Origin: Cyanobium usitatum str. Tous
GTDB taxonomy: Bacteria; Cyanobacteriota; Cyanobacteriia; PCC-6307; Cyanobiaceae
Assembly: GCF_963920485.1 (NCBI RefSeq)
Contig: NZ_OY986431.1
Coordinates: forward strand, 496,001 to 560,000
Direction: 5' to 3'
Length of the DNA stretch: 64,000 nt
This document shows positions 19,366 to 28,800 of this stretch, piece by piece. The position numbers were made by a program, and so were the translations under genes. Within the stretch, counting starts at the first letter, position 1, and every line of letters begins with the position of its first letter. The notes below the pieces were generated by a model. The model did no database searches. It was not told the DNA's origin and was given only the letters and a program-made list of their open reading frames with translations.

Positions 19366-20143
19366 GCGTTTGATCACTCAGCCCCAGCAGCTGCTGCACG
19401 GTTTGAAGAATCTTGCGGCTGCTGCTGGCCACGCGTTCGAGGTCTTGCAGCGTGCTGAGCAATAAGGGCTGGCTTTGCTGCAGGAGTTGCTGAGCCTGGC
19501 GGGAGGTTTGCTCGGCGCTGCTGCCGGTTGAACGCAGCTGTTGCAATGTCTGCCGCAGCTGAGGTGTGGTGGTTGCCGTTTCCCGATCCAATGTGGAGGC
19601 CAGCTTGTTGATCCCGCGAAGGGTGGCGGGGATCTCATGGCTGGTGAGGCGTGTTGTGTTTTTGAGCGTCGCCAGCAGTTCGGTTTGCGTGTCGATCAGG
19701 CGGCGCATCAGGTTGTTGATCGCCACAGGTTGCACATAGGGCAAGGTGCGCGCTGCGAATTTGGCGCCAGGTTCAGTGGCCTGTGGATCCGCGCTGATGA
19801 TCACGAAGTGATCACCCACAACGCCTTCTTGGCCAAGGCTGGCCATGCTTTTGGGGCCAATCAGATCAGCATGCCGTTCTTGCACCCGCAGGGTGACTTT
19901 CACCTTGGCGTTGGGTTCGAGCTGTAGGGCCTGCACCTTGCCCACGGGGATGCCTGAAATGCGCACGTCCTGCCCGGAACGCAGCCCTTCGGCATTGCTG
20001 CTCACCAGATGCAACAACACCCAGCGTGTGCCCCATTGCTGTTCGCGTGCCATCCCCACCACCAAGGCAACCGCCAGCACCAGGCCGGAACCCAAAAACA
20101 CATAGCGCTCGCGCAGGCTGTTAGGGGGGATGGTGGGGCTCAT
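19349..20143 (-). CDS. MCE/MlaD-domain lipid-binding protein
   Basis: The 264-residue protein has one N-terminal membrane anchor (YVFLGSGLVLAVALVVGM), then an MCE domain (about residues 40-130: LRSGQDVRISGIPVGKVQAL, GVVGDHFVIIS), then a long helical, Gln-rich C-terminus likely forming a coiled coil. MCE proteins form hexameric rings in the periplasm that move phospholipids between membranes with an MlaE permease and MlaF ATPase. The ATG at 20143 overlaps the permease stop by four bases (ATGA) and is preferred over the longer frame starting at 20188. Confidence 0.85.
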   Translation of the reverse strand: MSPTIPPNSLRERYVFLGSGLVLAVALVVGMAREQQWGTRWVLLHLVSSNAEGLRSGQDVRISGIPVGKVQALQLEPNAKVKVTLRVQERHADLIGPKSMASLGQEGVVGDHFVIISADPQATEPGAKFAARTLPYVQPVAINNLMRRLIDTQTELLATLKNTTRLTSHEIPATLRGINKLASTLDRETATTTPQLRQTLQQLRSTGSSAEQTSRQAQQLLQQSQPLLLSTLQDLERVASSSRKILQTVQQLLGLSDQTPKSSD

Positions 20144-20784
20144 TGCGGGCTTGCGCTCAGGTGCAAGGGATCGATCACGCTGATCCATAGCAATTTGAGT
20201 GATAGCAGCAAGAGAAATCCTTCGGCGAGCTGATCGCTCACCAAGAGGCCTGGATCCTGGCCGCGCTGCAGAGCACGCCGGCTACGCCATTGGCACCACC
20301 CACTCATTACGGCAAGAAACACGCCTGCCCGCAGGCACGAGCGGGCGACATCCGGCAGCAGAACTCCATAAAGCAGATCGCGAAATTCACCTACCAGATC
20401 GCTACGCGGTGTTCCCAGCACCCCGCCACACATCGCGGCTGCCAGAAACAGCAACTGGAGCAGAGCACCCACAAGACCTGCCGCTGCGAGCCTCTCAACG
20501 CGGTAAGCGTCTCCAACGTCTTGAAGACGCTGGATCCAGCGGGGCAGGAGCAGTGCCAGCGCAAACAGCGCCACCATCATGGGCCCGACCAGCTGCAGCA
20601 CTAGCAGGATTAACAACTCCAGGCTGAAGCGGCTGGTTTGTGCCAGTGGCCCGCTGGCCAGCTGCACAATTCCAAGGCCCACCACGAAGCCCGCGACAAT
20701 CACAGGACCACCGCAACGCTCGCCATAGCGCTCGGCCAGCTTGGCCATCGCGGAGAGGCTTTGAAGGCCAGCCATCGCTTTCAT
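20140..20784 (-). CDS. MlaE-like ABC permease
   Basis: The 214-residue product has about five hydrophobic segments arranged as in MlaE permeases, but sequence motifs are weak. The main support is its translational coupling to the MlaD-type gene. The ATG at 20784 has a good Shine-Dalgarno (AAGGGA seven bases upstream); the longer frame to 20838 would need TTG. No MlaF-type ATPase gene is next to it, so the ATPase must be supplied from elsewhere if the system is active. Confidence 0.65.
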   Translation of the reverse strand: MKAMAGLQSLSAMAKLAERYGERCGGPVIVAGFVVGLGIVQLASGPLAQTSRFSLELLILLVLQLVGPMMVALFALALLLPRWIQRLQDVGDAYRVERLAAAGLVGALLQLLFLAAAMCGGVLGTPRSDLVGEFRDLLYGVLLPDVARSCLRAGVFLAVMSGWCQWRSRRALQRGQDPGLLVSDQLAEGFLLLLSLKLLWISVIDPLHLSASPQ

Positions 20785-20882
20785 GATTCCCTTGATAGTT
20801 CCGTGATGCGCATGCACTAGGCACGGCTGGTCACTCAATCACGCCATCGCTGATGAAGCTGATGTGTCGGCCTAGGTAGCTC

Positions 20883-21599
20883 TTATTGGAAAAGAGAATT
20901 GAGCAGGTTGCCGAGGGCATTGCCAACAGCTGCATCGCGGTTGCTGCTGGAGTTGCGGTTGGAATTCTCCTGGGTGGCCACCAGCTTGTAGTCGCCGAAG
21001 CGGAAGATACCGGTGTTGCCGTGGTCGATGAAGGTCACCGGCCAGGTGCCGCCGAAACCATCACGAGTCTGGAAGCCCCCACCCACTTGCTGGAAGGTGT
21101 AGGTGTTGCCGTTCTGAAGTTGCACCTCGTAGCGGTTCTGGCCGCCCTGGCTCACCTGCTTGAGTAGGCAGGGGCCGTCGTAGACGCGTTGGCTACCGCG
21201 GCTGAGGCTGCAAAGCCCTGTATCTCGGCTCACCTGGGCCTGGCCGGGCCTGGTGCTGGAGCCGAACAGCTGATTGGTGAGTCCGGCTGCCACGTTGCGT
21301 TCACCCCATCCGTCGTTCCAGCAGGTGCGCTTGGCCACGCTGCAGGCCTGGCCAGTGCTCAGGCGGAAGTCGCGGCTGCTGGTTTGGCTGAGGTTTTTGG
21401 AGAGATGGTTGGCGGCCTTCTTGCCGTAAACGTCGGAGGTGATCCCGATGGAGGGGCCGTAGCTGTCGTAGCAGGTTTTACCAACCGAATCGCACACCAC
21501 CCCGGGGCGCGGGTAGGTCAGGCCGGCAGGTTGGGCCAGGGCTCCGCTGCTGATGACTAGTGGCAGGGTTGCAGCGAGTAGCAAGGTTGTTCTGCTCAT
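20883..21599 (-). CDS. Secreted YcgJ-like (Fels-1) family protein
   Basis: The 238-residue protein has a signal peptide (LLLAATLPLVISSGALA then Q). Two successive cysteine-bearing blocks, PRPGVVCDSVGKTCYDSYG and STGQACSVAKRTCWNDG, together resemble E. coli YcgJ/Fels-1 prophage-type small exported proteins. The C-terminal half (about 125-225) repeats a Cys pair (LCSLSRGSQRVYDGPC) and contains a beta-rich FQTRDGFGGTWPVTFIDHG block. Ser/Asn-rich low complexity precedes the C-terminus. Function unknown. Even cysteine spacing suggests disulfides in the periplasm. Confidence 0.75.
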   Translation of the reverse strand: MSRTTLLLAATLPLVISSGALAQPAGLTYPRPGVVCDSVGKTCYDSYGPSIGITSDVYGKKAANHLSKNLSQTSSRDFRLSTGQACSVAKRTCWNDGWGERNVAAGLTNQLFGSSTRPGQAQVSRDTGLCSLSRGSQRVYDGPCLLKQVSQGGQNRYEVQLQNGNTYTFQQVGGGFQTRDGFGGTWPVTFIDHGNTGIFRFGDYKLVATQENSNRNSSSNRDAAVGNALGNLLNSLFQ

Positions 21600-21727
21600 G
21601 GGCTGATGGCGCGACGCAATACTCGAACACTAGAAAGCAGCGTCTCGTTTGGCTTGTCTCGTGCTGAGTCTTGCGCTGGCTTTACCGCCCCAGCTCGGCA
21701 GAATGAAAGCACTCCTGGGCACTGGTG

Positions 21728-22081
21728 ATGGCTGCAGCACGCAATCCATGGCATCTCGCAATTGTGGCTGCAGCCTGTTTTGGTGCGGCAGTTGGCTGGC
21801 AGCCGCTGGCTCGGGCGGAGACACCGCAGGCCCTGGCCATCCTGCTGAAGCAACTGCAGGCCAAGCCGATGGGGCTCTATGACGGTGTTCGCTTATTCCG
21901 TATTGCCCAGCCTGGAGGTGGATCACTCACGCTCACTGTGAGCTGTGCGCGCGAGCAATGGCGCGTGCAGAACAGCGACAGCGCCAAGGGGCGGCCCAGT
22001 TTTTACGACACGCCTTTTCTCTCTGCCAAGGGGATTGCCCGCACCTCGGTGTGTACAGCTCCTGCGCGGGTGCTGGAGTAA
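21728..22081 (+). CDS. Small secreted protein of unknown function
   Basis: The 117-residue product from ATG 21728 has a signal peptide (HLAIVAAACFGAAVGW, cleavage near ARAE). The mature domain of about 85 residues contains GLYDGVRLFRIAQPGGGSLTLTVSC and two cysteines that could pair. Unrecognised family. It is divergent from the YcgJ-like gene (129 bases apart), and both encode exported Cys-containing proteins. Confidence 0.65.
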   Translation: MAAARNPWHLAIVAAACFGAAVGWQPLARAETPQALAILLKQLQAKPMGLYDGVRLFRIAQPGGGSLTLTVSCAREQWRVQNSDSAKGRPSFYDTPFLSAKGIARTSVCTAPARVLE

Positions 22082-22433
22082 TGGCCTGGGGGTGCTAGGT
22101 GACGGGGTCAACGCAAAGCTGATGCGGCCCACTGCAAGCAGTTAATCCACATGCCGAATGCACGCTATCTAAGGTGAGTGTCTTTAAAGACAGTTCAACT
22201 TCAAGCATTCTCCCTGGCTGTTCTACTGCCGAAGGCGTCGGCTTACAAAGGTGTGCTGAAAAATAATGGTACCAGCAGTGCTGTTTGCGGCAAGTAAAAA
22301 CAACCCGCAAATTGCCGTATTTCTAGTCTGGCGGAGTATTTCGTGAAGCTTGTGCTGTGATTGTATTGCTGTGTTGGATCACGCCCATTGATTCTTGAGG
22401 GTGATTGCTTCGAGCTCAACAGCGCATTTATGA
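22082..22433. other. 352-base gene-free stretch, AT-richer than surroundings
   Basis: No convincing gene on either strand and no tRNA-like fold seen. The only structure noted is a perfect 14-bp palindrome at 22179-22192. It separates two convergent genes encoding small secreted proteins. No clear terminator hairpin with a T run was found. Confidence 0.6.
22179..22192. promoter_or_regulatory. Perfect 14-bp palindrome, possible operator
   Basis: TGTCTTTAAAGACA reads identically on both strands with no spacer. It lies in the gene-free stretch downstream of both neighbouring genes, so an operator role is uncertain; it could equally be a chance or structural element. Confidence 0.25.
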
Positions 22434-22787
22434 TTAGCTTTTCGCGGAACAGGCTTTTGCTTCAGGTGTCATCATCAAGTTTACTAAGGCAGGTCCTTGC
22501 TCACCTACGCTTCCTGCTAGTTGAGAAATCACAGTAAGAGCCCTTCCGTCGTAGCGGCTCTGGTAACTCGTGACCATGCAGTTACAATAGCTACTCTGAT
22601 TTCTGACGCCTGGGGTTTTGCCTTGAAGGCATCCTTTTAGGAAGCCATCTCTGAATTGCTTGGTGAGTTGTGAATTTGTTGGATTGCCTTGGGCAAGGCT
22701 TGGTGTGATTGATGCAAGGCTTGTGAGTGCAGATATGAAGAGAGCTGTGATGAATGGAGCTGTGATGAATGGAGGATGGTTGCTCAT
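22434..22787 (-). CDS. Small secreted cysteine-containing protein
   Basis: The 117-residue product has a signal peptide (an unusual N-terminus with repeated Pro-Phe-Ile-Thr blocks, hydrophobic ALFISALTSLASI, cleavage near SLAQ). The mature part contains FRDGFLKGCLQGKTPGV, then SSYCNCMVTSYQSRYDG and a terminal Cys. This pattern of a GC(L)xG helix followed by CxC is common in small exported proteins of unknown function. It lies 47 bases downstream of the giant adhesin on the same strand and might be co-transcribed with it. Confidence 0.65.
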   Translation of the reverse strand: MSNHPPFITAPFITALFISALTSLASITPSLAQGNPTNSQLTKQFRDGFLKGCLQGKTPGVRNQSSYCNCMVTSYQSRYDGRALTVISQLAGSVGEQGPALVNLMMTPEAKACSAKS

Positions 22788-22834
22788 GTTGATTCTGAGA
22801 GTGGAAGATGTTGGGTTCGCTGGATTTGTGTCGG

Positions 22835-25800
22835 CTAGGGTGTTGCTTTGCTGGTTGGGCCATGTTCGATTGATTTTCCGCCGATAAGTGATCGGAGTTG
22901 ATTCATGGCACGCTGGAACATTGTTTCCTGTTCGGCTAAGCGATTCTCCAGGTCTTGAATTTTCTTGTCTTGAAGTCTATTTTCGGTTTCTGATTGATTC
23001 TTTTCTTGCTCGAGCTGTTCAATTCGGCTCTTAAGCATGGCGATCAGCTGCGTTGTGGCCTTGTTGTTTGGGCTAGCGCTATCGGGGTGCTGGTCTTTGC
23101 TCAGCTTGTCGAGCTGCATCTTTAGGTCGGCGATTTGGGTGTCACGAGCCTTGACTTCCTGTTGAATCTTTTCAAGATTGCTCTGAACGTTGGACAGCTC
23201 CTGAGAGGTTTCTCGAGACGGCTTGCTGGAGGCCTTGGCGATCCTCCCCAATGGGAAGGAAAAGCCGAGTCGACCGGCTACCGAGGGCGTCGATCCGTAC
23301 TCGTAATCGATCGAGGGGGTGTAAGCGAGTGCTCCATTGAGGTGGAGTCGATCGCCGACACGCACCGCGCAGCCTGCAGAAATCGCGTACTGACTGCCGT
23401 AACCACCGGTGCCGACACCGCAGCGAACAGGTTCATCGTCCTGAAGCGACACCTGAGGGATCGCCGACAGGGCAGCTGCGACCGCTCCGGAGGATTCAAC
23501 GGCCTGACCCAGTCCGCGAGCAGCAGATTCCAGCCTGTTGGTGGTGGATTGAAGCTGGGGGATGGTGCTGTTGACCGCTTGATCCACCTGCTGGAGGGAG
23601 ACAGATGAGGATCGCTGCAACGTTCCATCGCTTTCGGCGGCGACCAAAAATGTCCCTTTCCCGGACAGTGATTTGACCTTGAGGCTGTCGGTGTTGGTGC
23701 CACCGGTGACGGTGAGGCCGTTGTTGATGGTGGCTCCGCCGGTGACGGTGGCTCCGCCGGTGACGGTGAGGCCGTTGTTGATGGTGGCTCCGCCGGTGAC
23801 GGTGAGGCCGTTGTTGATGGTGGCTCCGCCGGAGAGAGTGGTCGCACCTTGAACAGTGAGGGTGCTCTGGAAGTTGGCAGCGCCAGTGGCGGTGAGGGTA
23901 TTGAGGGTGGTGTTCCCGGAGACATTGAGGGCACCGCCAACAGTCAGGTTATTGGCTGTGGTGAGAGATCCGTTGTTGACAGAAATTCCAGCTGCACGTT
24001 TGAGAGTGCCATCGCCATTGGCAAAGACCATCTCATTGCCATTGCCGGCAAGATTGGCAATGGTCGTCTCTTGATTTGCGGAGCCGAGCATTAGCTGATT
24101 GTCCCGAGTTGTTCTTGCACTTGCACCAATTGCGGTTGCTCTCGTCCCGGTGGCGACTGCTCCAGCACCAAGCGCTGTCACATCAGTGCCGTTGGCTACC
24201 GCCCCGGTGCCGACTGCAAGTGCGTTGGTGTTGAATCCCTCGGCACGTGCTCCAGCACCAATCGCAGTCACGTTGACGCCGTTGGCAACAGCATCGGTTC
24301 CGTAGGCAAAAGCATTGGTGCCGTTGGCGGTCGTATTGAATCCGATGGCAATACCTCCTTCCGCTGTGGAGTTGGCTGCGAAGCCAACGGCAATGGATCC
24401 TTCACCTCGGGAGGTGGCGACCACGCCAATCGCTGTTGAGCCATTGCCAGATGCGTTGGTTTCGGCTCCGAGAGCGGTTGAGCCGAGAGTTGCGTCGGCT
24501 GTGCTGTTGGCTCCGATGGCTGTATCAAAATCACCCAATGCTTCAGCGCTTGGTCCGTAGCACGCGGAGTTGACGCCGGTGCGGTTGCAGAACGTTGTGG
24601 TGTTAGTAGGCAGAACGATAAAACCGAGCTGGCCTTGACTATCAGTCGTGAGGACTTGTGTTGTTCCTGATGTCTGGTTTGTGGTGTAACCAGTCAATGT
24701 AACGTTACCGCGTGCCGTGAAGTTACCCGTCACTGACTGATTGCCACCGATGGTCTGCGACCCGGTTACTGACTGATTGCCGTTAACGGTTTGGGTGCCG
24801 TTAACGGTGAGTGAGTTGTTCACGGTGGTGGCGCCATTCAGTGTGGTGGCACCTGTGACACCGAGGTTTCCACCGATGGTTTGATTGCCGGTGATTGCAG
24901 AGCTGCCAGCAACGGTCTGATTTCCAGCAACGGTTTGATTGCCACCGATGGTCTGCGACCCGGTTACTGACTGATTGCCGTTAACGGTTTGGGTGCCGTT
25001 AACGGTGAGCGAGTTGTTCACGGTGGTGGCACCATTCAGTGTGGTGGCTCCTGTGACACCGAGGTTTCCACCGATGGTTTGATTGCCGGTGATTGCAGAG
25101 CTGCCAGCAACGGTCTGATTTCCAGCAACGGTTTGATTGCCACCGATGGTCTGCGACCCGGTTACTGACTGATTGCCGTTAACGGTTTGGGTGCCGTTAA
25201 CGGTTTGGGTGCCGTTAACGGTGAGTGAGTTGTTCACGGTGGTGGCGCCATTCAGTGTGGTGGCACCTTGAACAGCGAGTGTGCTCTGGAAGTTGGCAGC
25301 GCCAGTGGCGGTGAGGGTGTTGAGGGTGGTGGTTCCTGTGACACCGAGGTTTCCACCGATGGTTTGATTGCCGGTGATGGCGGAGCTGCCAGCAACGGTT
25401 TGATTTCCAGCAACGGTTTGATTACCACCGATGGTCTGCGACCCGCTCACCGTTTGATTACCGGTGACTGCAAGAGTGCCAACAACGTTGGTGTTCTTGA
25501 GGTTGGTGGTGCCAGTCACGGTGAGTGAGTTGTTCACGGTGGTGGCGCCATTCAGTGTGGTGGCACCTTGAACAGCGAGTGTGCTCTGGAAGTTGGCAGC
25601 GCCAGTGGCGGTGAGGGTGTTGAGGGTGGTGGTTCCTGTGACACCGAGGTTTCCACCGATGGTTTGATTGCCGGTGATTGAAGAGCTGCCAGCAACGGTC
25701 TGATTTCCAGTAACGGTTTGATTACCACCGATGGTCTGCGACCCGGTTACTGACTGATTGCCGTTAACGGTTTGGGTGCCGTTAACGGTGAGTGAGTTGT

Positions 25801-28800
25801 TCACGGTGGTGGCGCCATTCAGTGTGGTGGCACCTTGAACAGCGAGTGTGCTCTGGAAGTTGGCAGCGCCAGTGGCGGTGAGGGTGTTGAGTGTGGTGGC
25901 TCCTGTGACACCGAGGTTTCCACCGATGGTTTGATTGCCGGTGATTGAAGAGCTGCCAGCAACGGTCTGATTTCCAGTAACGGTTTGATTACCACCGATG
26001 GTCTGCGACCCGGTTACTGACTGATTGCCGTTAACGGTTTGGGTGCCGTTAACGGTGAGTGAGTTGTTCACGGTGGTGGCACCATTCAGTGTGGTGGCAC
26101 CTTGAACGTCGAGTGTGCTCTGGAAGTTGGCAGCGCCAGTGGCTGTGAGGGTGTTGAGGGTGGTGGCTCCGGAGACAGCAAGGGTGTCGGTGCTGGTACC
26201 ACCGGTGACGGTGAGGCCGTTGTTGATGGTGGCGCCACCGTAAAGGGTGGTGGCTCCTGTGACACCGAGGTTTCCACCGATGGTTTGATTGCCGGTGATG
26301 GCGGAGTTGCCAGCAACGGTCTGATTTCCAGTAACGGTTTGATTACCACCGATGGTCTGCGACCCGGTTACTGACTGATTGCCGTTAACGGTTTGGGTGC
26401 CGTTAACGGTGAGTGAGTTGTTCACGGTGGTGGCGCCATTCAGTGTGGTGGCACCTTGAACAGCGAGTGTGCTCTGGAAGTTGGCAGCGCCAGTGGCGGT
26501 GAGGGTGTTGAGTGTGGTGGCTCCACCAACAGTCAGGTCATTGGCAACTGTGAGAGATCCGTTGTTGACGGAAATTCCAGCAGCCCGCTTGAGGGTGCCG
26601 TCGCCATTGGCGAAGACCATCTCGTTGCCTGTGCCCGCAAGGTTTGCGATGGTGACTTCACTGCCGGATTTGCCGATGGCTACCTGATCGGTGCGTGTGG
26701 ATGCAGCGCCATCGCCAAAAGCGATGGAGTTGTCGTAGCTGGCATTGGCCTGATACCCGAGGGCGATGGCATCGTTGGCGTTGGCAACAGCCTGATACCC
26801 CATCACGATGGTGCGGTTGCCTGCAGCGCGGGAGTTTTCGCCAATGGCGACCGTGGCCATGCCGGTGGCATTGGATGCCACGCCTATGGCAACGCTGTTA
26901 ACCCCAGTGGCTTCTGCATAGGCACCAACGGCAACCGATCCATTGGTGGCATCCGAATCAGCGCCGACAGCTGTGGCTTCGAAACCAATGGCGGTGCTGT
27001 TGGCACCGATAGCAGATGTGTAATCACCTAGCGCTCTGGAGTTGTTTCCGAAGCAAACAGAATCAATGCCTTGATGGGTGCAGTTGAAGGCATTTTGAAT
27101 GGCGATTGTGTAATTGGGAGCCAGCGTGGCTGTGCCAGCGGTGATGCGACCTTGCTGATCGATCACCAGATATTCGGTTCCGGAAGATGGTTTGTTGCTC
27201 AATCCGGGCAGGAAATAATCAGTTGTGCCATTGCCCTGTGTGCCAAGAGTGATGGAACTGGTGGCTGTAGATCCTGAACTTTGAAGCGCCTGAGCACCTG
27301 CGCCGATTGCGGTGGCATTGGCGATGGTGGATTGAGCACCAGTGCCGATTGCTGTTGCGTTGGAGTTGGAACTCACAGCTCCGCTACCTACGGCGATGGA
27401 ATTCAATGCGGATGCGGTGGCCGAATAACCCCATGCCATGGCGCCAATGCCCGAGGCATTGGCTCTAAGGCCAAGCGCCGTGGCGTCTTGGCCCGAAGCA
27501 TTGGCTGCAAATCCCAGCGCCATGGCCTGATTGCCCGTGGCGCTGGCTAGATAGCCCAGCGCCGTGGCGCTGCTCCCCGAAGCAGTGGCTGTACGACCCA
27601 GCGCCGTGGCGTCTAGGCCCGAAGCATTGGCTTGTGTACCCAACGCCGTGGCGCCGACGCCCGAAGCAGTGGCTAGGACACCCAGAGCCATGGCGTCTTG
27701 GCCCGCAGCATTGGCTCCAGCGCCCAGCGCCGTGGCGCCGACGCCCGAAGCGTTGGATTGAGCACCGAGCGCCGTGGATATGTTGCCGAAAGCATTGGCG
27801 TCTAAACCCAACGCTGTGGCGCCGACGCCCGCAGCATTGGCTCGAACACCCAGCGCCGTGGCCAGTCGTCCCGAAGCATTGGCAGAATTGCCGAAGGCCG
27901 ATGCATTGCCACCGTTCGCCGATGCATTCGGCCCATAACAGGTGGCGTTATCACCGGTCGCAGTGCAATTCAGCGATGTCAGTGCTGTTGAGGAGATCGA
28001 TGAGCGCGAGAGGGTGCCATCGTCGTTGGCCAGAACGAGACCTGTGCCGGTTCCGGTGAGATTGGCAACGGTTGTTGTTGTTGTTGCCGTGCCAAGAACG
28101 ATTTGATCGGCACGTGTGGTGGCGGCTGATTGTCCAACGGCTGTGGAATTGGTGAATGCAGCAGTGGCTGAAGCACCCAGCGCCGTGGCGGCGTCGCCCC
28201 CAGCATTGGCTGAAGCACCCAGCGCCGTGGAGAAACGGCCCGAAGCATTGGCAAGGGCACCTAGCGCCGTGGATAAACTGCCCGAAGCATTGGAGCCGAC
28301 GCCCAGCGCCGTGGCCTCTGTGCCCGAAGCAGTGGCGAGAGCACCCAGGGCCGTGGCGCCGAGTCCCGAAGCACGGGTTCGCATCCCCAGCGCCGTGGCC
28401 TCTATGCCCGAAGCAGTAGCCGCCCTACCGAGCGCCGTGGCGTCAGTGCCCGAAGCATTGGAGTTGACACCCAGCGCCATGGCCCGTTGTCCCGAAGCAT
28501 TGGCAGAATTGCCGAAGGCCGATGCATTGCCACCGGTCGCCGATGCATTCGGCCCATAACAGGTGGCGTTATCACCGGTCGCAGTGCAATTCAGCGATGT
28601 CAGTGCTGTTGAGGAGATCGATGAGCGCGAGAGGGTGCCATCGTCGTTGGCCAGAACGAGACCTGTGCCGGTTCCGGTGAGATTGGCAACGGTTGTTGTT
28701 GTTGTTGCCGTGCCAAGAACGATTTGATCGGCACGTGTGGTGGCGGCACCGGTTCCGATGGCGGTGGAGTTGGTGAAGCTGGCCAGGGCACCGGCGCCCA

